The notes under the pieces are model-generated. The model had not been told where the DNA came from and made no database searches. It saw nothing but the letters and a program-made list of their open reading frames with translations. Shown piece by piece: positions 23,028 through 35,419 of a stretch of DNA of 64,000 nucleotides. The stretch's first letter is position 1. Each line of letters starts with the position of its first letter. Both the position numbers and the translations under genes were made by a program. This stretch comes from Antennarius striatus (lineage: Eukaryota; Chordata; Actinopteri; Lophiiformes; Antennariidae). Where the stretch lies: contig NC_090785.1 of NCBI RefSeq assembly GCF_040054535.1, positions 18,043,001-18,107,000 on the forward strand, read 5' to 3'.

Positions 23028-23111
<84 letters not shown>
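22904..23111. repeat. Compound microsatellite (TC, TA, TG, TA)
   Basis: TC units at 22921-22946 run into TA units to about 22986. After a unique spacer a TG run (about 23030-23047) is followed by TA units to about 23110. Frames reading YIYIYI across it are artefacts. Confidence 0.95.
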
Positions 23112-23117
<6 letters not shown>

Positions 23118-23172
23118 CACAGACAGACACACAAAATCATTAATCCACCTCTTTATCAAAAGATTAGTGGTT

Positions 23173-23214
23173 GGTCATTATTACCTCTTTTCATTAGTGG
23201 AGGTAATAATGACC
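23173..23214. repeat. Perfect 15-bp inverted repeat
   Basis: GGTCATTATTACCTC (23173-23187) and its exact complement (23200-23214) flank a 12-base loop. It lies between pdgfrl and slc7a2, beyond the first slc7a2 poly(A) signal. Confidence 0.7.
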
Positions 23215-24662
23215 CCAGAAAAGTCTGAATGAGGAGCACCAATCGGGGCCAGGGGGCGTGTCTGATTGAGTGTCAATCACTCAGACGTGTTGCTTCTATC
23301 TTATTGATGATGCTGTGTGGAAGGTGGAACAGACACCAGGTAATGCTTCATAAAGGCCACGTGGTGGCGTTATATGCAATAAAATGAACCCGTTCTTCGA
23401 TTCAACCACATTTAATGGAAACACCAAACATAGCCCGACTGGACAGTACATTTGTCAGTAAAATAAAAGTGATGCTACAAGTTGAAACAATGGTTTCTTA
23501 TCTGTTACCATCACTAGAAGACCGTATACTTGTGATGTGGTTTCAGTTTCTCCACATCAGATGACCAAACACCTGCAGTACAAGTAAATTATCATACAGA
23601 AAAAACAAACTGGTGAATATAACAAAATCTGGATGGGTGAAGTATACAAATACTGAATGTTCTAAATGTTTGAGCTTTTTAAACAAGTTGCATCATGTGC
23701 GTCAAAAAATTATCAAGTGATCACATTCTTGTTTACTATGTCTTACTAGGCAGTGCGTTTTGGTTATCTGTGTTGAGTGACAATAAATTCATGGATGGCA
23801 TGAACATCAACATGTCTGTCAACAAACTAACACAAAATGGAGAAAGAGGAAAGCAAACTCAAATATAGTTGCAAAAAAAAATCTTATATTTTCTGAGAGT
23901 TCTGTTACAACCCATGAACTCCTCATTCAGTCTCCAAGAGTTCATAGATATGAAAGCTATAGATGATGAAAAAGTGAAGGAGACTCACTGGTCTACTTTC
24001 ACATCATTACAACAAGTCAAAACATGATATAAAGTGTCAACAAAAAAATATTTGACATAAAGGATATTGATCTAAATTTGGTGCTGTCTTTATCTTTTTG
24101 TAAAGAAATGAGCATTTAACAAACATGCACAGATTAGTTACTTAACATTACAATATTTACATTTTATAACTGTCATGACATCTTAAACCAAACGATGGTC
24201 CTTATTCAGAATAATTCACAAATGTCAGAGATGAATGAGTGCTTTCACCACAATATGAACACTTATGAAAATCAGACTTTCAATGTAATGGAGAACACTG
24301 ATTACGTTGTCTTCACATTTAAAAATGAACCTTCAATGTAAATGTGTGAAGCACTAGGACGTCATGAAAAAACAGAAAAGCTTTATTGTAGTTTTGGCAT
24401 CGACTACTTCTGAGTTGTGAGAAATCAAATCTTTTTTTCCAGTGTGTTACCTGTCCTTTCCACTCTCCATGCTGTTCATGAAGCACGGTGTGACCTACAG
24501 TATTTTCTTCCATTACAGTGATAGAGCAGCATTTCATTTTGCCACCAATACGGAAAATTGACTGTCCTCACAGAAGCTTTATAAACAGGTGTATGAAGGC
24601 AGCGTTTGCGGTGTGCTTTTATACATCTGTTGCATTAGAGTCTGTGAACGAGCTGCTAAACT
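23215..24662 (-). other. slc7a2 3' UTR and intergenic DNA
   Basis: On the minus strand an AATAAA at 24387-24382 lies about 280 bases after the slc7a2 stop and is the first good poly(A) signal. The rest is AT-rich without recognised repeats or frames. Confidence 0.5.
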
Positions 24663-27600
24663 TTAAAACCGGCTGGTCTTCTCTGGGCAGATGAAACGCT
24701 CCTGGTCTTTTCCTTCTGCATCTTTCTGGCCTTTGTGGTTTTTCTGGGTTCTGATGTTTGCTGGATTTTGGAGTTGGTGCTGGCGTTCCACACTGTGCCA
24801 CATGCCGTAACCAAAGTAGATCATGAAGCCTGGACAAAAAAAAAAAAAGTTCAAATCAATAGCCAGGAGAAGGTTGGCCTAACTAAAATTTGAAGTCTGC
24901 TTACCACTTAATTTATTTGTTACGTTTCTTTCTCTTTTGCTTTTAATGCACCTGTCCCTCCACACGATTGGTGGACAGTAACTGGTGGAAAACTTCTAAA
25001 GGAGATTCGCTACTTCTTTAGTTGCTGTATATGGTTTGTTTAGAAGATAACGGTGGAAATTTATCGATTTGTGAAGTTTACATTCATCCTGAACTTGAAT
25101 TTGTCCTCCTTTCACAATGGGTAATCTAACCGTTTAGAATGTTCAAATGCTCAAAGTCTCACCCACGGCCATCCACACAGAGAAGCGTATCCACGTATCT
25201 CCACTCAGCTGAACCATGAGGTAAATATTGACAAATACGCTCAGAATGGGTAGAAAGGGCAGAAGAGGAACCTGTAAGGACACCACACAACAACAAACAT
25301 TTTGTAATGGATTATTTGAAACCGCAGGGATTAATGTGACGTCGGTGGGCTCTGTTTACCATGAAGGAAACCTTCTTGCTGGTCTGAGGCTGCCTGCAGA
25401 TCATGACGATGCAGCCAATGAAGATGAGCAGACACACTGAGAGCAAAGCTAGGAGCCACACTTCCATACCAACGATGGATTTGTTGTGGTATGTGGTGAG
25501 ATAGCTGAGCACACACACTTCCAGTACTGTGATGTGAAAACATACACTTAATTCTCACACCTCTAGTTGGAGTTGGTGTAAAGATGTAACCGGGGCCTGC
25601 TTACTGAGCACACAGATGGACATGTTGACGACGCTGGAGGAATGCTCAGAGGGGGAGGCAGGAGGGTGTAGGATGGTCTGCAGGGTGGAGCTGTTACCCT
25701 TCAGCATGTTGAGGTGCGACTCGGACTCTGTCAGGTCCGATTCGCTCCCCTCAGAGGACAGATAGTCCTTCTCCCCGGTGCGGGATCGCCGCTCCAGGAC
25801 ACCATCTGGTTGGTACCTGGTTCATAAACACATCAAGGTCAGGAGTCTGCCTTTAACAGCCATAACTCTGTGTTCTTTAGTTAAATATAGTTTATATAAG
25901 TACGTCCGTTATAAAGATTGCTTCACTGAAATAGTGAAGGTGGTTTGGAAAGTCAAGGCCTATAAATCCAATTCAGACCAGGGAGCAAACACAGTGCCTT
26001 TGTTTGTGATGAGTCACCTTGGCGCAGCCAGAAGAGGTGTACCACAGCACTGAAAAGTTCAGTAAACACCATTCACTCAAGTAGCCAATTCACATTCATA
26101 CAGTGGGGGCATTCACGGCTCTTACATCACTAGTGTGATGCAATAGCGTGAGGCGTATGCAACGCCCGCTTTCTGAAGGGCTGTAAGTGATGCTGTCTTC
26201 CAGGTTTGCACAAATAAGCTTTCTTTCAAATGTTAATGGGGATAGTTATAAATGTACCCACCTGAGAATCAGCACGCACACAGCTACCAGCGAGTAGGCC
26301 AGCAGAGTTCCAATGGACATCATGTCCACCAGCGCTTTCAGGTCAAACAGGAAAGCCATGACGGCTGAGGTAAGCAAAGATCACAGTTAACGCAAAATAT
26401 CACCGGTTCACAAGAAAAAGGTGATCATTACTGGTCTAGTCATCACAAATGATATGAAAGCATTCATTTACTACCAGATACAGCAGCACAAAAAATTATA
26501 AATGGAAAGGATGCTTTCCTCAAACCAAAGCACACAACTGCTGTCAATTAAATCTCATGCAGATGTGTTTTCCCTACAAAAAAAAAACACAAACGAGGTG
26601 AACGTTTCTGCATGCCAACAGCTGTAATGACGGCTTTTCTTTTCCTAATGTTGATGTGGAAATACTGTGAAGATCTCCCTCTTGTATCTCAGGACCAGAC
26701 TCCAGTGTTAAGCTGATCTCAGCAGCACAGATCAAACTCTGTTCCTCCTCACAACATTACAATAATAGAAGAATAACAAAGAAAGCGCCGTGCAGAATTC
26801 TACTAATTCAGTTGGAGGTTCTATGGTCTGTGTAGGACTAGTGCTGTATGTTCTTAGTGATGATGAGACCATTAATGTTACACACTCATCCATTTGCAGG
26901 TACTGTATGTGTGCACCCACTCATACTCTTAAGAGTGTCGTTTATTGACCCCACAACAATTATAGCAATCTCCCACTGATATATTTATCAAAATGCCTGG
27001 CTAGAAACAGTTTTATATTACTACTGAAGTATAAAAAACATGTTTTGGAAATTAACAAGGATGGGGACATCATCTCTGATCAGCACTTAAGTATCATGTG
27101 GTTCTTGAATAGAGGGGGGGGAACACTGGCAGCAGGAACCAACATGAGCTTTCTGTGGTTGCAGGAGTGAAGTAAGACAAACACCGTGACTTTTAAAACT
27201 AACTGGAAAGTGTGATGCAAAGAAAAGTTTCAGTGCATCCCGAGAGTGAGAGCTCCACCCACAGACACACACTGGAATACACCACCGCAACAAGACAGCA
27301 ACAAACACAACATTCAAAGAGGTGGAATTAAAATGCTGGTGTTTTGACTAAATGTAAACCTAAAGACTAGTTTGCAAATACTTTTTTATGCATGATATTT
27401 TTTTCCAGTGTTTGAGTTCAAATGAAAGTCTTTAGGTTACATGTCTCTGTGCTAATTTTAAATCTGACATGAGATTGTTATCTAACCAGCACTCTCAATT
27501 GGCCCCAAAATGCTTTGGGAAACAACCCTTACTCTCTTTTGAGGCCAAGTGAAATTCCAAACTGTCGCCATGGAAATTGTCCAAACAAAAATCATAAGGA

Positions 27601-30600
27601 TTTGTAAAAACAGCAACATATACATTTGATTAAAAGTTTATATATACTGAAAACAATGAAAACAAAGCATGCAAAGTCTGTTATCGTCTGAATAACAATA
27701 CGACTGCAGCAGAACTTAAAAACTTTTAAATGCTTTAAAGTTACACACAGAACAATCGATATATGCTAAAAACAGTCAAAACACCAATAGCGACAGCGCA
27801 TCCCCTGCATTATTTTCTCACTTCCCTCTGGAAACACCTGGTTTAACATGCAGCCACAACCACATGTACACACACAGAACCCCCACCACGACACAACCCC
27901 AGTGGTTAACGTCCTGATCTCGGCAGCTTACCCGCAATGGTACCTGCTGCTATGGTGGCAGCCACCGGCGACTGGTGTTTACTCACTTTGGACATAAATT
28001 TGAACAGAATACCGTCTCGTGCCATGGCAAAGAGAATGCGTGGCAGAGGGAACATGGCACCCAACAGGCTAGGCAGAAGAGGGTTCATGGTTAAGGGCAG
28101 ATTGGGAACGAAAGCAAAAACACCTGCACAACTGTGACAGAATCACAAGTTTACAGAGGGAAAAGCTCCTGAAAGTGGGTTGATTACAGATAACTGGGTG
28201 TGCTGATTTAAAGGGGAGAAGAACGACATAATCATGATGTCTGCGTCTTTGTCTTTTACCGCTGACTAGTGGAGAAGTATTAGCAGGAGTGATCTCACTG
28301 CAATCTCACCTGCTACTACACCTGAAGTCATAGTGGCAATAAGTGGGGTCTTCGTCTTAGGATTGATTCGGGCTAAGACTTTGAAAAGCACCCCATCCTC
28401 TGCCATAGCATAGATTACACGAGGCATGGGGAAAATGGAGCCGAGCAGACTGCATGAAACGGCAAGAGACATGCAAAATCAACACATTAGTGGACACACA
28501 CACAGATTTACAGCATGATGAAAGTCAGACAGTCTTTCTTTTCTGTCGGCATTTATCAAATAGAATCATCTTTTTCATTTACTTCAGCCTCAGTGAATGG
28601 AGTAAAATACAATACGTTGCTGCTGCTGCTTTCAATTATGTGATTGGTGAAAATGACCAAGTCTATTTTGATAGCCTTCAGGGAAGAAAGACAGACTTAT
28701 GTCACACCCATATATCACTTTGAAGAAGACTTGAACACCTGATTTGTAACATTGACAGGATAACGAGTGAATTACAGACATGCAGACGTCTGAACTAAAG
28801 CAGACATGAAAACCAAGCCCTGCGCCTGATGTTAGCCAATAAAGACCAGAAATCAATCCAATAAGACATAGACAGAGATGCTGTCAGTTTTTTGATCAGA
28901 TCTCTTTTACCAAGAACACATTTTTTTGTTCCTGTGAGTCAGTCATATGAAAAAGCCACTTAAGTCAAATACTTAAATCTATTATTGAACACAACCCTTT
29001 TCTCCCATTTTTCACAAGCTGGAGAAAAATGAGACTTTTACTTACGCAGAAAACATAATGCTCAATTGAAATGAGATTTGTTGACACTCCAGATTACTGG
29101 CGCACCTCTCCTTTGCTCCAGTAACCCATCCACTTGGCAGGTGAGACGTGCCAAACTGCAGAGAAAACTCTTTATCATTTTATCTTACAAAAGTCTGTGT
29201 CATAGACATGTTTATTTATTCAATCTACTGACATGTCTCACTTGCGTTGGATTAACTTTGCAAGGTGTAAATGTTCATAAACATAACTAAATGTTTTGTT
29301 TGAAATTATATTTTTCTGCATAAAAGTCACTTTTTTTACTTGAACTCATGAAAAATGGGAGCAACAAAAGCATCACATTTATTTTATTTGTTTCTTCTAC
29401 ACTAAATGTTGATATTCTGTCCTCAGGTCATCTTACAAAAGCACATCTGGGGGTTACCTGGTAGAGAGGGCACATAATGAACCTGCTGCCACCACATATT
29501 TGGCAGGTTCCCAGCCCACATATTCAAAGGCCATGGGCAGAGGGCTCTTCTCATCCAGCAGATAGTAGGGCATCATCAGCGTGAGGGCAGCTGACACTCC
29601 GAAGTACGCCAGGAAACACACGGTCAGTGACACCACGATGCCGATGGGAATGGCTCTCTGGGGGTTCCTCACCTCCTCCCCTGCGATGCACCAACAAAAA
29701 CACCTTCACGTTCATTTTTAACTGAAATCATAGAAATCACATCCTGCTACTTGCTAACCTGTAGTTGCAATGCAGTCAAATCCAACAAATGCATAAAAGC
29801 AAGTAGCAGCTCCAGCTAAAGTCCCACTGAAGCCGTAAGGCATGAATCCTCCAACACCAAAGTCGCTGCTCACATTGGCCGTCACTGACAAGTTCCTGAA
29901 AGAGAGACACTGTCAATACAACACCTAAGGAAGAGAGATCTGTGTCAGGCAGACCTCTTTCAGCCACTCAGATCACGAACAAACAGGCACGCTGATGGAG
30001 ACGTTAAACTGAAATGGACCAATCACCTTGCAGCTATGGTGAGGTTTATAAGGGAGTCTTCAGTAATTTGCCAGTTTTGTGTGTCTCCTTTGACAAAGCC
30101 AGAGATGATGACAAACAAAAGCACGAGAACATTGATGGAAGTGAAGATCTTGGTGACCCAGGCCGACTCCTTCACTCCAAACGACAAGAGTCCTACGAGA
30201 AGGTGCCATGGTTTAGTCGTACGAAGTTTGTTGGGTTGTAGCTCACATACCAGCATTGTTCAAATAAATATTTTGTCATGTAATCAATCATCAAAGCCCA
30301 CAGTTAGCCTGCCTGTATCCCCATCATTATATATTAATTATTCTTCACTAGTGTCTACTGACCAAAAAATAAATTGAAAAAAATGCTTGACTGATACTGC
30401 GTTCATTCTGAGCATGTTGCCGTTCAAAGAACACTTGACACTTGAATTTTAGCTGCTAAAATATGAGAATGTGAGGCTGTACTAAAGGTAGAGCTTCTAA
30501 GTGTGAAAACCGCAGTATTTTCAGTTTTTAGCGACCTCTGACAAAATGCTTTCTAGCTCAGCATGTAGCATGCTAGCATTGCTTACATTTGTTCATAAAC

Positions 30601-31635
30601 TAAACTGGGAAAAATCACATTTCTAATCTGAAAGTGATGCTAAATGAAATATCTACAAGCAACCCATTGCTTATATTACTATTATATCAATCCCATTTCA
30701 CCCAACGAATATAGTCATTTCCACATTCCCAACAGATCCAGACTACTAAATCCTCAGCTGACTGAAGAATCCGTATTTGCAGAGGGTAGTGCCCAGCTGT
30801 GGTATCACTGAAAACTGGAAGGATCACCACCAAGCCTGGTAAAGGAAACGGTGATCATGTGCCTGCATTTAAATTCAAACTACTCTCACCTTTTAATGAA
30901 TGTCGGCTTTGCCTGTTGAAAGTTGGTGGTATGACAGGAAATGAAAGTTTTGCTCTGACCTGTTGACCCTCTACAGAGATATCAACTTAGATTTTATGAT
31001 TTTCATCATTTACTTGGAGACTTACCGGAAAGCAGGAGAATCAGGAAGACCGCAAAGAAGTCTGGATATTGAGCCAAACCAGGGGAGTTCATGGGAAAGT
31101 AGGTTTTACAAAATGTCTCTATGTGTCCTCCTATTATTTCATCAAACGTGGCACTCCAAGCCCTCGCTACGGATGAAGTACCTGCGACAAACCAATGAAC
31201 GGAGAGCATGAAGAATTAGGAGCTCCTTTACATTACATACGTTTCAAAGATCATCACTAGCTCACCAATCACGTAGGAGAGGATGAGGTTCCAACCAGTG
31301 ATGAAGGCCCAGATCTCCCCAACAGTAACGTAGCTATAAAGATAAGCTGAGCCGGTTTTGGGAACACGGGCACCAAACTCAGCATAGCAAAGGCCGGCCA
31401 TGACGGAAGCAATGGCAGCAATTAGGAATGAGACAACAATACTGGGGCCCGAGTCGCCCTTAGCCACCTCACCGGCCAGGACATAGACCCCGGCACCCAG
31501 TGTGCTGCCCACACCGAGGGCAATGAGGTCAGCGATTCCCAGGCAGCGGCACAACTTCGAGTCCTCCAGGGTACTCAGGTCAACCACTTTCCTGCGCAAT
31601 AAGGAGCGTCCGAAAAATAGGATCCTCTCCAGCAT
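24663..31635 (-). CDS. slc7a2: Cationic amino acid transporter 2 (solute carrier 7A2)
   Basis: Coding exons, minus strand: 31635-31266 (ATG), 31181-31026, 30192-30027, 29895-29759, 29680-29458, one of two alternative exons (28449-28310 or 28068-27932), 26364-26262, 25816-25605, 25526-25360, 25271-25163 and 24829-24663 (TAA). Phases agree throughout. The product is 649 or 648 residues depending on the alternative exon, against about 658 in human. It is a multi-pass plasma-membrane carrier of arginine, lysine and ornithine. Seen in sequence: [19 protein letters not shown] in the first membrane segment, [20 protein letters not shown] with the conserved Glu near residue 86, [17 protein letters not shown], and a serine-rich loop (exon 25816-25605) between membrane segments that is more divergent. 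The C terminus EKTSRF resembles the human EKTSEF. CAT2 supplies arginine for nitric oxide and polyamine synthesis in other vertebrates. Confidence 0.96.
26365..27931 (-). other. slc7a2 intron without recognised features
   Basis: The 1.6-kb intron after the alternative exons holds only short frames (26920-26732, 27317-27087) with no family match and no splice context. Confidence 0.6.
27932..28068 (-). CDS. slc7a2: slc7a2 alternative exon, CAT-2A type
   Basis: A 137-nt exon encoding [20 protein letters not shown] followed by [13 protein letters not shown]. It has Arg where the other exon has Glu and is one codon shorter at the Asn position, as in the low-affinity CAT-2A form. Using both exons, or neither, breaks the reading frame, so the phases enforce mutual exclusion. 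Confidence 0.93.
28310..28449 (-). CDS. slc7a2: slc7a2 alternative exon, CAT-2B type
   Basis: A 140-nt exon encoding [20 protein letters not shown] followed by [14 protein letters not shown]. It has the Glu of YAMAEDG and an Asn in RINPK, as in the high-affinity CAT-2B form of mammals. It enters in phase 2 and leaves in phase 1, exactly as the CAT-2A exon downstream. It is the upstream member of the pair in transcription order. Confidence 0.93.
28450..29457 (-). other. slc7a2 intron upstream of the alternative exons
   Basis: A 1-kb AT-rich intron in which I see no repeat or extra exon. Elements choosing between the two alternative exons may lie here or in 28069-28309, but none can be named. 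Confidence 0.5.
30193..31025 (-). other. slc7a2 intron without recognised features
   Basis: An 833-bp intron between phase-1 exons. No repeat or coding signal is seen. Confidence 0.6.
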
Positions 31636-33590
31636 GTTGAAGTCTTCTGTCGGAGGGAAGACACCGAAATTACTTGTGCAATTAATTTATGGGATGAGGC
31701 ATTTTACTCTTTGCCAAGACACAAATTTAAATTAAGACTGGAACAAAATTTGATAGATAAGATACTAGAAATGATTTGTGGGAGAGAAGGTCGGAGTGGA
31801 AATTTTTCACATCTCTAAAGTTGAGACGTAAGAGTCAAAAGTGAAAGAGGGGGAAATATGAGTTGTTACAACTGTCCTTTATCATTACAGCAATAGTGTT
31901 TGCACTTTTCAAATCAACAGCTGGTACAAGAATGTGAGACCAAATGTCTGCTCTGTCACATTCAGGTTAAGCAGCCTGAACTATTGAACAATGTTGAACA
32001 GTCAGTTACATATGTGAGGTCCAAAATGGCGGGTAAGGACTACTGAAAGGAACAACAAGCATGAAATCCTCCTGAAATCTTCCACCATAAATGCATTTCA
32101 CTGAAAAAAGATAAAAACTTCTCACTGAACTGATAATTACCGAGGGACACAACACGACCCCACAGACCTCTCAGTATCTCAGATTAAATTCGATTCAGAA
32201 ATATAGTCAAGTATCATTATGAGAAAACAAAAGCCCAGTCCATAGATAGATAGATACTTTATTAATCCCGGAGGAAATTGCATAGTTTGTCAACCAGGGA
32301 AAACTGATCACCACACTGGAAATATTTAGTGTCTTACATCCATCTACTGTCACTTATCTGTCACACTAAAAATATAACAAGAAAAAAATTACAGTTCACG
32401 AGAATCCAACAAGTCAAATGACAAAAAAAAAGCTTAGTGGAATAGTTATTAGGTATTAGTCAGAATGTAATAGTCACTGATCGAAGAGGTTTGGAAAGAC
32501 CAGGTAAAAGCAGTTTTCAACCAGGATGTGACAGAATGGACACTGAAAGTCACCACTAAATTTTAAGACAGTTGATAAATATGGGCATTATACCAAATGA
32601 CTTCTCTCCAGTACATGGCTGTTGTGTAATTTACACTTTGCCATGGACAATAACCCTATGAGTTATGACGTGCATTTTACAAATGCTGCCAAGCATTTAA
32701 ATAATTATACAGTACTGTAATGTCTAGCTAAAGTCTTTTGTTTGAGGTCATGGTACCAATCATCACCCTGAAAGAGGTGCATTCACATGTGACCATTAAC
32801 ATACCACTGACACAATAGACATTCCAGTAACTTTTTTCCTCAATACATTAAAAAGACAAACATTGTCTTGTCTCTAAAAGTGTCTCTTTTCATTATCAGG
32901 ATTGCCGTAGTCTTTTGTGAAGTATTTCAGTGAATGTGATATTACAAAAGAGGAGCAGTTCTAAAGCTTGCTTTTGATGTTCAGCCCTCCTCATGGGGAC
33001 AGAAATCTGAGTATCTTGACCATAAAGTAACACTGACAACCATCAGAATATGCATTGATCTGTTGAAATGTCCTCCCCAGTGAGCTGGGTTTTGATGTGA
33101 CAATTCATAAACATTACAATGTTGGCTGTATTGCCTCAAGTACAGTGGCTTAAAAGTGAAGATCAGAAAGTACAAAAAAAAACCCAAGGGAATCTGGAAG
33201 GTGAACTATTTTGCAGATGTTAATTACTGTATTCATTATTACATAAGCATTTTTACATCAATAATAGCATCTGGACCATATCGGGGAAAAAAAAATTGCA
33301 TTTTTCTTTCACTTCTGACTCCATTCAGCATTTCATGTTCTACATTAAGTCCACATACAAGACTGAAGCTACACGCACCTACCTGCTAAGAATGTTCTTG
33401 TCTGAATGTGATTGGTCCGAGTTCAGCCAGAGACAAGAGTGACAGTGTTCCTTGCGAGTTGCGTCTGATCTACAGCAGATCAGCTACACATGAAGCACAG
33501 GTGAAAGTCAGTTTACATCCACTGATCCCATGAACTGCTGTCTTCAAGTTTTCCTGAAGCAAGCACTGTGCTCAACACGCATTCATAGTT
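31636..33590 (-). other. slc7a2: slc7a2 5' UTR intron with likely noncoding first exon
   Basis: A good acceptor (CTCCGACAG) ends at 31647, 11 bases before the ATG, so the coding exon probably follows a 5' UTR intron. A donor TTAGCAG/GTAGGTGC at 33383-33381 would end a noncoding exon of roughly 33590-33383. The intron contains an LINE-tail fragment at 32241-32285 and otherwise nothing recognised. Confidence 0.45.
32241..32285 (-). mobile_element. LINE 3'-tail fragment, CR1/L2/Rex1 group
   Basis: On the minus strand the sequence GCAATTTCCTCCGGGATTAA then TAAAGTATCTATC is nearly identical to the 3' end of the LINE at 38740-40599. The rest of the insertion upstream is not recognisable, so this is a very short 5'-truncated copy or a SINE using the same tail. 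Confidence 0.7.
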
Positions 33591-33615
33591 TGGTATGCAC
33601 GCTGAGCAAAGCAGA

Positions 33616-33625
33616 GCTTTTATGC
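33616..33625 (-). promoter_or_regulatory. slc7a2: Possible TATA element of slc7a2
   Basis: The minus strand reads GCATAAAAGC, a TATA-like site about 30 bases upstream of the proposed noncoding first exon. Its value depends on that exon being real. Confidence 0.35.
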
Positions 33626-35125
33626 CAGTTTCTTCACAGGAACTGCCCTCACATTGCCACAAGACTCAACTTCCAGTCCCACTGCAGCTGGAGGAGTGAC
33701 GTCCCTGGAGAAGGGAGGCTGGAAAAGAGGAGGGGGCCCAAGGGAATTAGACTTGGAGGTGGAACTAGTTTTCAACCTCATACTCGAGTTTTATGGTGTT
33801 AAAACTCTGGAGAAAATAATAAACAATAAGCTCACATCCTGTGATCACTCAGCAGGGCTTTTTCAGGCTGAGGAAGGCATTGGGGTGATTGAATGTTATT
33901 TTTTATGTTCACTGGGGTCAGATACATCACAGCTGCCCAGATGCCTTCTGACGACTGACAAATGGTTAGGCAACTGGGTTGACAAACATTGAGGCAGACA
34001 CTTGTGTTTACCCAGAGCAGCCCACAGGAGTGCTGCTAAAAGCATGGGTGCTGATTGGTCAGTGAAGGGTGGCCGAGCTACAGGGCTGTGGGGTTAAGTC
34101 CTTTTAATGGTATACAGTATTGCTCAATGTTCCCTCAGCTATTGGACCTGTGGACATTACAAAATCAACATGGGACTACTGTACTACAAAAAATCACGTT
34201 GCAATATTGAAGGTTGGTTTTGCTGCAGAATCAAATTTGTTCCAAGACCAGCTCAAACCAGCTCGGAGCCTCTGTGGGAAGGTGGCAGCTGGCTTGTATA
34301 CCAATCCACAGACCAGAGAATAAATGACATGACAACAGTCAGTTATCTGTTTGTCCATACTGTACAACCGGGTAACATGGTCTGTCGCCTGCCAAACCGG
34401 CTACACCGGCTGGTTATACAACCTGAATGTTAAGGACGAAAAATCCTTCACTTCATAGTGCAAAGGCAGGAGATGCCATTTCAAATACCTGTCAAACGCA
34501 AACAAGAATTTGCTAAACAGATAAAATATTTGTGGTTTGACTCAAGCACAAAAACCTATTTCACTGAAAGGACTTTGAGGGTCCTATCAAATAGTTGAGA
34601 AAAATGACCTGAGACAAAATGAGGAATGTTGTATTGAACAAAAATCCTGTATCGTATTTCTCAAATTTACACTATTAGAAAATAGTGTAAATTTGGCTAC
34701 GGTTTCAATCCGTCCCGCAAAAATTATAAGTCAGGCCTCGGAAAATGACAGGTTAACAGCACCACACCCCAATAAACACAATGTGCCTGTCCTGTAATAT
34801 TATTTATATAGTGTAAAATCCCCCAAGTTATCTCAAGACACTTTCCAGGAAAAGCAGGTCTAGACAGACTCTTTACTGAGACTTAACAGTTTCCCCATCA
34901 AACAGTACAGCACTGAAGAAAACAGGACCTTTAAATGACAAAGTTAGTGACAAGGTTTTCAGAGTGGATGGACTGGTAAAAAAGAAAACTAGACAACAGA
35001 CGTAGCCAAAACTCAGCTGAGGCAAAAACTGAGCAGCTCGGTTTTCCTGTTATGTTGTTTGACATTCATAACAAACCCAAACTACCTAAAGTATCTGAAA
35101 TCATCAAAACTTTGTCCCTTTATTT
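33626..35125. other. Intergenic DNA between slc7a2 and mtmr7, first part
   Basis: It contains a perfect inverted repeat at 34663-34694 and a dispersed fish repeat fragment at about 34797-34915 (ATTTATATAG..., CTCAAGACACTTTCC..., GCAGGTCTAGAC). The frames at 33530-33992 and 34107-34433 match nothing I know. Confidence 0.5.
34663..34694. repeat. Perfect 14-bp inverted repeat with 4-base loop
   Basis: AAATTTACACTATT, loop AGAA, then the exact complement. The arms are AT-rich and would form a tight hairpin. Confidence 0.75.
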
Positions 35126-35400
35126 GGGGAAAGCAGTGGCAGAGGGGGTGGTAGAGCAGCTTGTCCAATGTTCCAAGATTGGCGGCTCAATTCCCCCTCC
35201 TGCCCAGTCACCTCAGAGTGTGAGCTGATAGTGGGAAATGTCAGCTTACCTCCCAAGCACTACCAAGGCACCGTCCCCTTTACAACTTGCTCATCAGGGC
35301 ACACCACGCAGGAACCCGCCAATCTACCTCCCCCACACTGCATGACTACAGGCCCCTTAACTGTGTGCGTTTTAAAACCTGTATACACTGTACTTTACAT
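35126..35400 (+). mobile_element. tRNA-like SINE, plus-strand copy
   Basis: It has the same order of blocks as the minus-strand copies at 10.2 and 10.5 kb: GGTGGTAGAGCAGC, GGCTCAATTCCCCCTCCTGC, CTCAGAGTGTGAGCTGATAG and a GGCCCC-containing end. It has diverged, and the open frame across it is not a gene. Confidence 0.65.
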
Positions 35401-35419
35401 ATGCATGTCTAAAAACTAA

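Noticed and set aside
22860..23228. Frames reading YIYIYI and SLSLSL
   Set aside because: Translations of the TC/TA/TG microsatellites, not proteins.
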